From positions 1-25,074 of the forward strand of contig JAZQCY010000117.1 of assembly GCA_045546555.1 (NCBI GenBank): 25,074 nucleotides of DNA. The letters run 5' to 3'. Source of the stretch: UMGS172 sp045546555 (lineage in GTDB: Bacteria; Bacillota; Clostridia; Oscillospirales; Acutalibacteraceae). The position numbers were made by a program, and so were the translations under genes. Shown one piece after another: positions 8,113-15,852 of the stretch. How positions within the stretch are numbered: position 1 is the first letter of the stretch; every line of letters starts with the position of its first letter. The notes under the pieces are model-generated. The model did no database searches. It was not told the origin of the DNA and saw only the letters and a program-made list of their open reading frames with translations.

Positions 8113-8139
8113 AAAAAGGCTGCCGACAATTCGGCAGCC
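8113..8139 (-). terminator. rpsT intrinsic terminator
   Basis: Stem GGCTGCCGA (8118-8126) / TCGGCAGCC (8131-8139), 9 bp, loop of 4. On the minus strand it is followed by five T (8113-8117). It lies 34 nt after the rpsT stop. Confidence 0.9.
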
Positions 8140-8172
8140 GTTATTTCGTCATGCTTTTTAGCAAGTCAAGAA

Positions 8173-8433
8173 TCAGTTAGCTTTGTTAAGACGGACAACG
8201 AGAGCAGACTTCTTTCTTGCAGCGGTGTTCTTATGAAGAATACCCTTAGAAACTGCCTGGTCGATCTTCTTTACTGCAACCTTAACAACCTCTGCCTTGT
8301 CAGCAGCATTGTTCTCAATTGCAGCGTCAGCCTTCTTGATTGCGGTTTTAAGAGCGGAGTTGATGCTCTTGTTACGCATGTAGTTAGCTTCTGCGACGAG
8401 TACGCGTTTTTTGGCGGACTTAATGTTAGGCAT
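8173..8433 (-). CDS. rpsT: 30S ribosomal protein S20
   Basis: Ribosomal protein S20, 86 residues, which binds 16S rRNA in the body of the small subunit. It starts MPNIKSAKKRVLVAEANYMR, is rich in Lys and Ala, and keeps the helical pattern of the family (AIKKADAAIE, VKKIDQAVSKGILHKNTAARKKS). The ATG at 8431-8433 follows AAGGAGGTGG, which rules out the longer in-frame start at 8478. It is single, with its own promoter and terminator. Having rpsT divergent from the spore protease gene gpr is a common arrangement in Bacilli and Clostridia. Confidence 0.97.
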   Translation of the reverse strand: MPNIKSAKKRVLVAEANYMRNKSINSALKTAIKKADAAIENNAADKAEVVKVAVKKIDQAVSKGILHKNTAARKKSALVVRLNKAN

Positions 8434-8487
8434 AGTTCCACCTCCTTGAAATAATACATAGCGGACATTACAATCCACAGTGAATAT

Positions 8488-8516
8488 ATAATACCACCCC
8501 TTTTACCAAAATGCAA
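8488..8516 (-). promoter_or_regulatory. candidate rpsT promoter
   Basis: On the minus strand, TTGCAT (8511-8516) and TATTAT (8488-8493) with 17 bp between, about 55 nt before the rpsT start. The leader is short and no known riboswitch or S20-binding mimic was recognised in it. Confidence 0.6.
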
Positions 8517-8550
8517 CACTTTTTTTGCTGTTTTTAAAATTTTTTCAATA

Positions 8551-8580
8551 TGAATAACTAAGACCTTGTTACTTAAAATA
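8551..8580 (+). promoter_or_regulatory. candidate sigma-G-like promoter of gpr
   Basis: TGAATA (8551-8556) and TAAAATA (8574-8580) with 17 bp between. The -35 fits the forespore sigma-G pattern; the -10 matches five of seven positions of CATAATA. gpr is a sigma-G gene in Bacillus, so this is the expected control, but the match is moderate and the assignment is inference. Confidence 0.4.
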
Positions 8581-8615
8581 AATTAGGACAAAAACACAAC
8601 AAAGGAGTATGAGAA

Positions 8616-9464
8616 ATGGGTGTCAGAACAGATATTGCGGTCGAATTTATGGCCGATAAAACTCAAAATGAGCAAAACGTTAAGGTAAAAAAGTATGACG
8701 TTGATGGGATCAAAGTCACCAACGTTGAGATATTAAACGAGTCCGCCGCCAAGGAGATCGGAAAGCCTATGGGAAAATACGTTACGCTTGAGGTGGACGA
8801 AGGACGCAATATTTTCGATTCAGACATGCTTCGTGAGATACTTGTTGCCGAAATAAGAGGCTTGGTTGGAGCAATAGAGGGTGACATTTTGGTGGTCGGC
8901 ATAGGTAACAAGACCGTCACACCCGATGCCTTGGGACCAAAATCGGCTTCGGGAGTTTTTGCAACACGCCATATTTCGGATAACCTGAAAAAGCAGTTGG
9001 GGCTTTCACACATGGCCTCGGTTTCGGTCATAAGTCCCGGTGTTTTGGGTCAAACGGGAATGGAAGCGCAGGAGATTATCGAGGGTGCGGTTGAGCGAAT
9101 CGACCCCAAGGCCATCATTATTATTGATGCGCTTGCCGCACGTGAGGTATCACGTCTTGGCCGCACCGTGCAGTTGAGTAACACGGGTTTAGCCCCGGGT
9201 TCGGGTGTTGGCAACTCAAGAAACGAGCTGTCCGAAAAGACCTTGGGTGTAAAATGCGTAACCGTCGGTGTGCCGACCGTTGTGGATGCCTCGACATTAA
9301 GCTTTGACCTTACGGGCAAAAAACGCCGTGAGCATGAGCCGCTTATTGTAACCCCAAGGGACATCGACCGAATGATAGAAAAATCAAGTCAGGTCATAGC
9401 CTATGCCATAAACGTTGCGCTTCAGCCTGAAAATGCCTTTGAGGTGCTGTCCTCCTGCGTCTAA
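8616..9464 (+). CDS. gpr: GPR germination protease (spore endopeptidase)
   Basis: GPR cuts the small acid-soluble proteins that coat DNA in the spore and so frees amino acids during germination. It is made as an inactive zymogen in the forespore. The 282-residue protein keeps the RTDIAVE N-terminal motif at residues 4-10, with only a very short leader before it, as in other Clostridia. The two aspartates known to be essential in this atypical aspartic protease are D104 in TPDALGP and D171 in IIIDALAARE. SNTGLAPGSGVGN and GVPTVVDA are further family marks. The ATG follows AAAGGAG. It lies 54 bp upstream of spoIIP, a conserved gpr-spoIIP order. This makes the organism very likely a spore former. 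Confidence 0.96.
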   Translation: MGVRTDIAVEFMADKTQNEQNVKVKKYDVDGIKVTNVEILNESAAKEIGKPMGKYVTLEVDEGRNIFDSDMLREILVAEIRGLVGAIEGDILVVGIGNKTVTPDALGPKSASGVFATRHISDNLKKQLGLSHMASVSVISPGVLGQTGMEAQEIIEGAVERIDPKAIIIIDALAAREVSRLGRTVQLSNTGLAPGSGVGNSRNELSEKTLGVKCVTVGVPTVVDASTLSFDLTGKKRREHEPLIVTPRDIDRMIEKSSQVIAYAINVALQPENAFEVLSSCV

Positions 9465-9479
9465 ACGTAAACCTTCTTG

Positions 9480-9500
9480 CATAATATTTAGTATATTATG
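9480..9500. repeat. perfect inverted repeat upstream of spoIIP
   Basis: CATAATAT (9480-9487) and ATATTATG (9493-9500) are exact inverted 8-bp arms with a 5-nt spacer, lying 18 bp before the spoIIP ATG. CATAATAT also resembles the -10 box of the sporulation sigma factors E and G, but no clear -35 partner is seen. It could be an operator, a promoter part, or chance in AT-rich sequence. Confidence 0.4.
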
Positions 9501-9518
9501 TAAGGTCAAGGTGTGTAT

Positions 9519-10595
9519 ATGGACAGATTTAAGCCGATTTTAAGGGTGATTGCAGGTGCGCTTGCGGTGTGCCTTGCCGTTGTGAGCGTGTTGGGTCTTG
9601 ATATCAAATCGCTTTATAACAAGGCGGCGCTCATGGCACTGGCTTTTGCGGCACCCGAGGGAATATCGTGCTTGTTTGAAATCGATGATACAGCACCGCC
9701 AAAAATCGACAGCGATGTAAATCCGCCGTCCGAGGTGGTTCAAGGCGTTATCCCCGAGGCTGAAGGAGGCGGCTCACAATCGGTTAGCAAGCCTATTGAG
9801 CAAAAGGTGATGGGGCATATTGTGAAAAAGACCTTGACGCCCTACAACGCCAAAGCTCATTCAAACGGTGTATATATAAGTAACACAAGCGGTGCCGATA
9901 TAGATATTGCCGCTGATTTGGCATCCGAGCTCCCGTTTAGGGTGGAAAAATCATCCGAGCCGCAGATACTGATATACCACACCCACGCAACCGAGGGCTT
10001 TATGACCGATGAAAGCGAATATTACACCGATTTTGACGAGCCACGCAGTACCGATACCGAGGTCAACATTGTGAAGATCGGTGAGGTTATAGCACAAAGG
10101 CTAACCGAGGCGGGGTACTCGGTCATACACGACAAGACTCTGCACGATCACCCGGGTTATTCGGGCAGCTACAGCCGTTCGGCCGAAACGGTCAAGAAAA
10201 ATCTCCAAAAGTATCCAACAATTAAAATTGCTATTGACGTTCACAGGGATTCAATATCAAGCGGCAAAAGTGACAAGGTCGCACCCGTTGTTATGGTCAA
10301 CGGCAAGGAGGCCGCACAGGTCATGCTGGTTATGGGAAGTGAAACGGGCAGTATCGAAAACCACCCCGATTGGCGGCAGAATTTGAAGCTTGCAACCAAG
10401 CTTCAGTATGTTTTTGAAAACTCATATCCGCAGCTTGCAAGGGCGATGCTGCTGCGTTCGGCAAAATACAATCAGAACCTCACAACGGGGTCGATTCTTA
10501 TTGAGGTCGGCAGCGATGCCAACACGCTCGAGCAGGCTATATATTCGGCCGAGCTTGTCGGTGACTCACTGACCGTCCTGCTTAATTCACAGTAA
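9519..10595 (+). CDS. spoIIP: stage II sporulation protein P (SpoIIP)
   Basis: SpoIIP is a membrane-anchored cell-wall amidase and endopeptidase that works with SpoIID and SpoIIM to thin septal peptidoglycan for engulfment. The product has about 358 residues. An N-terminal membrane segment (about 8-28) is followed by a low-complexity linker rich in Pro, Glu and Ser, and then the amidase-3-like domain from about residue 145 to the end. Probable zinc ligands and catalytic residues are H154 and E159 in YHTHATEG, H242 in DVHRD and E329 in IEVGSDANT. The ATG at 9519 follows AAGGTG; a GTG two codons earlier (9513) is an alternative start. It follows gpr and is 12 nt before a small membrane protein gene. 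Confidence 0.95.
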   Translation: MDRFKPILRVIAGALAVCLAVVSVLGLDIKSLYNKAALMALAFAAPEGISCLFEIDDTAPPKIDSDVNPPSEVVQGVIPEAEGGGSQSVSKPIEQKVMGHIVKKTLTPYNAKAHSNGVYISNTSGADIDIAADLASELPFRVEKSSEPQILIYHTHATEGFMTDESEYYTDFDEPRSTDTEVNIVKIGEVIAQRLTEAGYSVIHDKTLHDHPGYSGSYSRSAETVKKNLQKYPTIKIAIDVHRDSISSGKSDKVAPVVMVNGKEAAQVMLVMGSETGSIENHPDWRQNLKLATKLQYVFENSYPQLARAMLLRSAKYNQNLTTGSILIEVGSDANTLEQAIYSAELVGDSLTVLLNSQ

Positions 10596-10607
10596 AGGAT
10601 GTTTTAA

Positions 10608-10946
10608 TTGCTTCATCTTGGTCGGTCGGGCCGTGTCATACTGCGTTCAATGCTTATTACTCTTTTTATGCTGACCTGCGCCGTAACGGCAGTTTTGCTT
10701 ATGGGTCAGGCCTATTCGGCCATGCAAAGAGACATCTTCGGTATTGAAGCCAAGGCCTTTTGGTTTAGCAGTAAGGATCACGTGACGGTGTTCGGCAAGG
10801 AAATATATTTCCCTTTAATAAGTATAACCGAACAGGTCGTTGGATTTTTCCAAAAGCACAGTTCGGGCATGATAAAGCTCCTTGGGTACGTTATAAGTAC
10901 AACCAAGGAGCTTGGAAATATCATATTAGATCTATTCAACCGATAA
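10608..10946 (+). CDS. small membrane protein of unknown function, downstream of spoIIP
   Basis: I do not recognise this 112-residue protein. It starts at a TTG (10608-10610) with AAAGGATG 7 nt upstream, and only 12 nt separate it from the spoIIP stop, so it is probably translated from the same message. The N-terminus (about residues 11-36) is a membrane segment. The rest is weakly hydrophobic, with a VVGFFQKHSSGMIKLLGYVI stretch that may be amphipathic. The last 15 bp overlap the end of the convergent SEDS gene, and a strong hairpin (10875-10913) lies inside its 3' part. Co-expression with spoIIP would suggest a role in sporulation, but nothing in the sequence proves it. Confidence 0.72.
   Translation: MLHLGRSGRVILRSMLITLFMLTCAVTAVLLMGQAYSAMQRDIFGIEAKAFWFSSKDHVTVFGKEIYFPLISITEQVVGFFQKHSSGMIKLLGYVISTTKELGNIILDLFNR
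10875..10913. repeat. strong inverted repeat at the tail-to-tail junction
   Basis: AAGCTCCTTGG (10875-10885) and CCAAGGAGCTT (10903-10913) are perfect 11-bp inverted arms, extended inside by GTAC (10886-10889 and 10897-10900). It lies in the coding 3' end of the small plus-strand gene and 19 bp beyond the stop of the minus-strand SEDS gene. No T-run follows on either strand, so it is not a standard intrinsic terminator. Confidence 0.7.
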
Positions 10947-12095
10947 AAGGCTCTTATCCCTTAATCGCATAAGACCCGAATCTCGGTGGATGTGCACGCT
11001 CATAACAACTGCCAATCCCAGATAGGTACACAGCAAAGAGGTTCCGCCTGCCGAGAAGAAGGGTAACGCAACACCGATAACCGGCAACAGCCACAGACAC
11101 ATTCCGATGTTTATTACGGTCTGTGACACAAGCATCGAGAACACACCCGAGCAGATAACAAGACCGAGCCTGGTATTGGAACGGAAGCCGATACGCATTA
11201 TGCGTATACATATTGCCGCCATAAGGACAAGCATCAAAAGGCAACCGACAAGACCCAGCTCCTCACCGATGGCGGTGAAGATAAAGTCGTTATAGGCATA
11301 GGGAATACCGCCGCTTTGGGTCAACGTTCCGTTAAATAAGCCCTCGCCGAAAACACCGCCGTTGGCCATACCGATACGACCTCTCCATTGCTGATAAAGG
11401 GTGTTCAAATAATCGGCTTCGGCTCCAAAGAACAGAGCGTTTATTCGCGCCTGCTGATCGTCGTTCATAACGAACAGATAAATAAAAGGCAGGGCTACGA
11501 CCACCAGTGACAGAGCGATTATAAAGTAACGTGCCTTTACGCCTGCCGCAAACATCATTCCGACAAACATCAAAGCGAATATCAAAGCGGTACCGTCGTC
11601 ACCCTGAAGGTGAATAAGCACAACGGGTATGCCGCCGTGGATACATAAAAGTATAACGTGCAGGAACTTTTTAACTCTGTCACCCAAAACGTGACAGTGA
11701 TAGCTGAAGGTTAAAACAAAGCATATCTTCAGCAGCTCGGACGGCTGAAACGAGATGTTACCGGGGAGCATAAGCCATGCCTTGTCATCGGTGATACCGG
11801 GTGCAAAGCCGATAAAGAAGGTCAAACCGACGGGGACAAGACCGCCCAACGCTATCAAAAACCAAAAGCGCGAAAAATTCTTATAATCGAAGTTGCTGAT
11901 AACGATCATTGCAACAACGCCAAGACCCAAGGCACCCAACTGAGTAATAAAGTTGGAATAGTCCTGACCGTAGTAGTTATATGTTGTTGAAAGCACCATA
12001 ACACAGCCGTAGAGTGTTGTGACGATGCAGAGTATATACAACAGCTTGTCGCATTCACGGATATAGTCCGCAATGCGGCGGAATATCATTTTCAT
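10932..12095 (-). CDS. rodA: SEDS-family peptidoglycan polymerase (RodA/FtsW/SpoVE type)
   Basis: A 387-residue, roughly ten-helix membrane protein of the SEDS family, which polymerises lipid II into glycan strands together with a partner class B penicillin-binding protein. Visible marks are FQPSELLKI near residue 115, GDDGTAL with the conserved acidic position at D166/D167, the long extracytoplasmic loop with YQQWRGRIGMANGGVFGEG, FIFTAIGEELGLVG, and the C-terminal PFFSAGGTSLL. RodA (elongation) is preferred over FtsW on the general pattern, but SpoVE, the sporulation member, is a real alternative given the neighbouring spoIIP. The ATG follows AAAGGAAAAG and a near-consensus promoter. It is convergent with the small spoIIP-linked gene, overlapping it by 15 bp. 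Confidence 0.88.
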   Translation of the reverse strand: MKMIFRRIADYIRECDKLLYILCIVTTLYGCVMVLSTTYNYYGQDYSNFITQLGALGLGVVAMIVISNFDYKNFSRFWFLIALGGLVPVGLTFFIGFAPGITDDKAWLMLPGNISFQPSELLKICFVLTFSYHCHVLGDRVKKFLHVILLCIHGGIPVVLIHLQGDDGTALIFALMFVGMMFAAGVKARYFIIALSLVVVALPFIYLFVMNDDQQARINALFFGAEADYLNTLYQQWRGRIGMANGGVFGEGLFNGTLTQSGGIPYAYNDFIFTAIGEELGLVGCLLMLVLMAAICIRIMRIGFRSNTRLGLVICSGVFSMLVSQTVINIGMCLWLLPVIGVALPFFSAGGTSLLCTYLGLAVVMSVHIHRDSGLMRLRDKSLLSVE

Positions 12096-12140
12096 ACTTT
12101 TCCTTTCCGATGGATACCATCAAAGTAGAAATATATAAGT

Positions 12141-12169
12141 ATTATACTCTAATTATAAAAATAGTTCAA
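12141..12169 (-). promoter_or_regulatory. candidate promoter of the SEDS gene
   Basis: On the minus strand, TTGAAC (12164-12169) and TATAAT (12141-12146) with 17 bp between, about 45 nt before the start. It lies in the divergent gap with tsaE. Confidence 0.65.
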
Positions 12170-12239
12170 GAGAGACTTTATTTTTTCTTAAATGTGTGTT
12201 ATACTTATCAAACGAAAGCGTGTTTTCGGGAGGATGGAA

Positions 12240-12662
12240 ATGGGGAAACAAACTGTTATCACACATTCGAGACTTGAGACCGAAAGCTTTGCCGCAGAAT
12301 TTGCCAAAACGGTGGGTGCCGGCACGGTCATAGCCTTTGAAGGTGACCTTGGAGCAGGCAAGACCTGCTTTACTTCGGGCTTTGCAAAGGGTATGGGATA
12401 TTCGGGAGAGGTCAATTCACCGACCTTTGCCATTGTCAACGAATACCTCGGTGGCAGGCTTGATATCTACCATTTTGATATGTACCGTGTTGAGGGTTGG
12501 GACGACCTTTACACCACGGGATATTTTGAGTATCTTGAAATGGGCGGTGTTCTGATGGTCGAATGGAGCGAGAATATCGCTTCGGCTTTGCCCGAGGATA
12601 CCGTCAAAGTAACCATCGAAACGCTTTCTGAAAATGAACGCAGGATAACAGTAGAGGATTAG
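12240..12662 (+). CDS. tsaE: tRNA threonylcarbamoyladenosine biosynthesis ATPase TsaE
   Basis: TsaE is the ATPase that, with TsaB and TsaD, transfers threonylcarbamoyl to A37 of tRNAs reading ANN codons. The 140-residue product has a Walker A motif GDLGAGKT at about residues 35-42, the NSPTFAIVNEY segment that follows it in the family, YHFDMYR, and VEWSE near the C-terminal third. I chose the ATG at 12240 because GGGAGG lies 6 nt upstream; an ATG at 12234 is too close to that site, and the frame extends further upstream without a ribosome site. TATACT at 12200-12205 may be its -10 box. The stop is 1 nt before the start of tsaB, so the two are translationally coupled. Confidence 0.95.
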   Translation: MGKQTVITHSRLETESFAAEFAKTVGAGTVIAFEGDLGAGKTCFTSGFAKGMGYSGEVNSPTFAIVNEYLGGRLDIYHFDMYRVEGWDDLYTTGYFEYLEMGGVLMVEWSENIASALPEDTVKVTIETLSENERRITVED

Positions 12663-12663
12663 T

Positions 12664-13389
12664 ATGAGAATATTGGGAATTGAATGCACCGCCACACCTG
12701 TTTCGTGCGCAATTGTGGAGGACGGCAAATTAAAGGGTGAGTTTTTTCTGAACCTAAAAACCACCCATTCACAGACGCTTTTACCTATGGTCGAGCAGGT
12801 CTTGAAGCTGTCGGGATTGAGCTTCAGTGATATTGACGTTGTAGCCGCAACGGCAGGCCCGGGGTCGTTTACGGGTGTAAGAATAGGCATCAGCGCCGTA
12901 AAAGGACTTTGCTTTACCGAAAAAAAGCCGTGCGTGCCCGTGTCGGTGTTGGAGTCCATGGCCTATAACCTGATAGGCCAGAACTGCATCGTATGTGCCG
13001 CAATGGACGCAAGATGTAATCAGGTCTATAACGCTTTGTTTGAGATCAAAGACGGCAACATAACCCGTCTTTGCGAGGATAGAGCGCTGATGATAGAGGA
13101 TGTTTTAAAGGATCTTGCCGAAATATATTCAAAGTCGCCCGAAACCCCGATATTTGCGGTGGGTGACGGTGCCGAGCTTTTTGTAAGATCGACCAAAGAT
13201 AAGGGTGTACCCGTAAAGCTTCCGCCCGAGCATCTTAAACTGCAAAGGGCATCAAGTGTGTGCTTTGCGGCCGAAAGCAGAGCAATGGCAGGCGATACGG
13301 TTGATCCCGATAAGCTTTTGCCTGTGTATTTAAGGCTTCCGCAGGCCGAGCGTGAGCTCAAGAAAAAGCAGGAAGCGGCCAAGCGGTAA
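12664..13389 (+). CDS. tsaB: tRNA threonylcarbamoyladenosine biosynthesis protein TsaB
   Basis: TsaB is the non-catalytic ASKHA-fold partner that dimerises with TsaD in the t6A complex. The 241-residue product begins with ILGIECTATPVSCAIVEDG and has the AATAGPGSFTGVRIGISAVK motif near residue 61 that marks TsaB. As expected for TsaB it lacks the metal-binding histidines of TsaD. The last 20 residues are strongly charged (AERELKKKQEAAKR). It starts 1 nt after the tsaE stop and is followed 40 nt later by rpiB, so tsaE-tsaB-rpiB probably form one operon. Neither tsaD nor rimI is in the window, although they often adjoin. Confidence 0.94.
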   Translation: MRILGIECTATPVSCAIVEDGKLKGEFFLNLKTTHSQTLLPMVEQVLKLSGLSFSDIDVVAATAGPGSFTGVRIGISAVKGLCFTEKKPCVPVSVLESMAYNLIGQNCIVCAAMDARCNQVYNALFEIKDGNITRLCEDRALMIEDVLKDLAEIYSKSPETPIFAVGDGAELFVRSTKDKGVPVKLPPEHLKLQRASSVCFAAESRAMAGDTVDPDKLLPVYLRLPQAERELKKKQEAAKR

Positions 13390-13429
13390 AATAAAAACAG
13401 TAAATAATATCTGAAAGGATGTATATAAA

Positions 13430-13888
13430 ATGAGTTTCAAAAAAGGTGATATTTTGGCAATCGGTTGCGACCACGGCGGTTTTGAGCTTAAAAACGCTAT
13501 CATTGCACACATGAACGAAAGAGGCATCGAGGTCAAGGATTTCGGCACCTTCGACGGCGCTTCGGTCGATTATCCCGAGATCGCACTCAAGGTTACCGCT
13601 TCGGTCACTTCGGGCGAGGCTAAAAGAGGTATTTTGGTTTGCGGTACCGGCATCGGTATGTCGATGGCCGCCAATAAGGTCAAGGGCATCAGAGCCGCAG
13701 TTTGCACCGAGCATTTTTCTGCAAAGTACACCCGTCTGCACAATGATGCCAACATTATGTGCCTCGGCGGCCGTGTTATAGGCCCCGGCGTTGCCTGTGA
13801 ATTGGCCGACCTGTTTGTCGACACCGAGTTTGAGGGCGGACGCCATCAGCGCCGTGTTGATATGGTCATGTCTATTGAGGAAAAGTAA
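13430..13888 (+). CDS. rpiB: ribose-5-phosphate isomerase B
   Basis: RpiB/LacAB family isomerase, which interconverts ribose 5-phosphate and ribulose 5-phosphate in the pentose phosphate pathway. The 152-residue protein has GCDHGGFELKN at residues 12-22 (D14 and H15 bind substrate), the active-site cysteine C71 in LVCGTGIGMSMAANK, which also forms the anion hole, and H104 in RLHNDANIM. The ATG at 13430 follows GAAAGGATG. It is the last gene before a strong terminator. A closely related allose-6-phosphate or galactose-6-phosphate isomerase function is possible, but the C71-type active site and length favour RpiB. Confidence 0.94.
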   Translation: MSFKKGDILAIGCDHGGFELKNAIIAHMNERGIEVKDFGTFDGASVDYPEIALKVTASVTSGEAKRGILVCGTGIGMSMAANKVKGIRAAVCTEHFSAKYTRLHNDANIMCLGGRVIGPGVACELADLFVDTEFEGGRHQRRVDMVMSIEEK

Positions 13889-13907
13889 TAATACGTAAAT
13901 AAAGAAG

Positions 13908-13942
13908 CACCGTGTTGCCAAGACGACAACACGGTGTTTTTT
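13908..13942 (+). terminator. intrinsic terminator after rpiB
   Basis: Perfect 10-bp stem CACCGTGTTG (13908-13917) / CAACACGGTG (13927-13936) followed by six T (13937-13942). The T-run overlaps the stop codon of the convergent dnaC-like gene. Confidence 0.93.
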
Positions 13943-14909
13943 ATCTCTTTGAGTTTTTAGCCTTGATAAGGCGGATGTCGCTTCCAAAGCAGGGGCAAAC
14001 GGTGTAGCTTCCGATGATGCGTGATGCAACACGCTCGGAATAGGTGTCGTTTATCTGCTTGATGTCAAGATTGGTGCTGATAACGGTTGAAAGACCTTTT
14101 AAAAGTCGGGTGTTGATAATGTTGTAAACAATAGACGAGCTTAACTGTGTCGAAAACTCGGTTCCGAGATCGTCCAGAATCAACAACTCACAACTGTTAA
14201 GACTGTCTATCTTGGCGGTCGAGCCCGAGCGGTCAAAGGTCTCACGGCTGACCTCGGTTATGAGATTCTGTGCCGAGCCGTAGACCACGCTGTGACCCTT
14301 TTTCAGCACCTCGTTGGCAATAGCCAATGACAAGTGCGTTTTGCCGAGACCGCTACTACCGGTAAAGAGCAGGTTTTTGCCCTCGGGGAATTTGTCGGCA
14401 AAATCACGGCAGATCTTTAAAATTGCTGACATCTGGCGTCTTGGCGAAACACCCTTTTCGTTCTTTTCCTCGCTGTAATAGTTAAGGTCGAAGCTGTCAA
14501 AGGTCGAAATATCAAGCGGCATATCGCCCAAAAGGGAGGTATAGCTCAATGTAGTGGCAAGCTCGGTCACACATTCGCAAAGCTTACCATCGCAATAGCC
14601 CGTGTCGTTGCACTTTTTACAGCAGCATTCAGGTGCTTCGGGCAGCTCGGCCGATTTAAGTATTCTTGCTTTTTGGACAGTCAGCTCATTAAGCTCTTTT
14701 TGCAGTTTTTCGGCCTCAACGGTATTGCCCGAAAACATCAGCAAAGCGGATCTTGATGCCTTTATCTGCAGTTGAGTGTCAATATCGGACAGCTCGGGGT
14801 GTGCCGCATAAGCGTCACTTTTTTGCTTCTCAAATTCACGCTGAGCCTTTTTGCGGCGGTCGGAGACCTGCTTTAAGGCCTCACGCAAAACGTCGTTGGA
14901 AAACGCCAT
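13941..14909 (-). CDS. DnaC/DnaI-like replicative helicase loader
   Basis: A 322-residue AAA+ ATPase that loads the replicative helicase. A coiled-coil-rich N-terminal part (about 1-85; many Lys, Glu and Gln) leads to a cysteine cluster (C95, C96, C97, C100, C106, C111, C113) that looks like a zinc site, as in DnaI. The AAA+ core has Walker A GSSGLGKT at 184-191, Walker B LLILDDLG at 242-249, and an arginine-containing SERVASRIIGS segment near the end. The ATG follows directly on the stop of the DnaD-like gene (TAA then ATG), with GGAGGA inside that upstream gene, so translation is coupled. The DnaD-DnaC pair is the Firmicutes primosome combination. Confidence 0.92.
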   Translation of the reverse strand: MAFSNDVLREALKQVSDRRKKAQREFEKQKSDAYAAHPELSDIDTQLQIKASRSALLMFSGNTVEAEKLQKELNELTVQKARILKSAELPEAPECCCKKCNDTGYCDGKLCECVTELATTLSYTSLLGDMPLDISTFDSFDLNYYSEEKNEKGVSPRRQMSAILKICRDFADKFPEGKNLLFTGSSGLGKTHLSLAIANEVLKKGHSVVYGSAQNLITEVSRETFDRSGSTAKIDSLNSCELLILDDLGTEFSTQLSSSIVYNIINTRLLKGLSTVISTNLDIKQINDTYSERVASRIIGSYTVCPCFGSDIRLIKAKNSKR

Positions 14910-15845
14910 TTAGTTGTCCTCCTCGTTGGATGTGATGATGCCGTTGATAAAATCGGAGTAGTCCGAAACATTGTCGGTCTTTGGTACAGTTGGCTTTTTA
15001 GCGGTTAAAGCGGCGATATCCTCAACCGTTTTAACGCCGGCCTTGTGCCACTCGGCAATGACCTTTTTTATATAAGGAATAGAAAATTTCGAGGTTGTGT
15101 TGATGCAGACCTCATAAGCCTCACGGATGATATCGTGTCCGTAGCCCCATTCGTTGACCCATTGGTCGGCCGTTTCAAGCTCGGTTTTAGAGGGTGAACG
15201 GTGCTCGATGCCGAAGGCGGTCTCAACCAAATGCCAGGCCGATTTCCTGCGCCGCATAATAACAAGGCGCTGTTCGGCGGCTTCAATATCCGCAACACCG
15301 TCGTTGGCCCATTCAATGGCGGTGCGCTCGATAAAACCAATGTTGGCACGGCCCTCGGTCACGGCAAAGCCGACTATCATAAGTATCAGCGAGCCGGGCA
15401 GTCCCATATCGTCGTGCAACCACAAAAGGGTAGAGGCCTCGCTCTGACGCAGTATCCTTCCCATTTTCTGCTCGGCTTCACGAAGCATAAAGGCAACCTC
15501 GGGGTCCTCAAAGCCACGGCGGGCGACCTCGTCACGTCCGGGCTTTACTGCGGCTGAACGGACGGCCTTATGTCTTTTCTCGGGCTCGGCCTTGGGGGCG
15601 GCTTCTTGGGTACTGCAAAGCACGCCACGCTCGCACCAATGGTCAAGTGCATCACGGACGGTGTATTCATCAAGCTTTAAGCCTTCAGAGGCGGCTGTGA
15701 TATCGTACTGCTTGTCTGCGTTTTTAAGGCACCACAAAAGCACCTTGAGCTGTTCTGCCGAGGCCAAACGCAAATGCTTGTCGGCAACCGATGCGGGAAC
15801 TGCGAACATAGCCGTCAGCTCTCCCGGATTCAAATAATATCCCAT
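14910..15845 (-). CDS. DnaD-domain replication protein
   Basis: A 311-residue primosomal DnaD/DnaB-like protein that helps open DNA and load helicase at origin or restart sites. The N-terminal part (about 1-90) looks like a winged helix (NPGELTAMFAVPASVADKHL; YTVRDALDHWCERGVL). A linker rich in Ala, Lys and Arg follows. Two copies of the DnaD/DnaB2 fold come next, at about residues 113-185 (GRILRQSEASTLLWLHDD) and 210-270 (SPSKTELETADQWVNEWGYG with FSIPYIKKVIAEWHKAG). It lies 7 nt after the histidine phosphatase gene and directly before the helicase loader, in one operon. Its ribosome site GAGGGA overlaps the upstream stop. Confidence 0.9.
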   Translation of the reverse strand: MGYYLNPGELTAMFAVPASVADKHLRLASAEQLKVLLWCLKNADKQYDITAASEGLKLDEYTVRDALDHWCERGVLCSTQEAAPKAEPEKRHKAVRSAAVKPGRDEVARRGFEDPEVAFMLREAEQKMGRILRQSEASTLLWLHDDMGLPGSLILMIVGFAVTEGRANIGFIERTAIEWANDGVADIEAAEQRLVIMRRRKSAWHLVETAFGIEHRSPSKTELETADQWVNEWGYGHDIIREAYEVCINTTSKFSIPYIKKVIAEWHKAGVKTVEDIAALTAKKPTVPKTDNVSDYSDFINGIITSNEEDN

Positions 15846-15852
15846 ATTTCCC

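Noticed and set aside
13358..14032. A 224-codon minus-strand frame across rpiB and the terminator
   Set aside because: It runs through rpiB, a strong terminator and the end of the dnaC-like gene; a shadow frame.
13941..15845. Prophage replication module (DnaD plus DnaC)
   Set aside because: No integrase, capsid or repressor gene is nearby, and neighbours are housekeeping genes, so this is taken as the chromosomal primosome pair.
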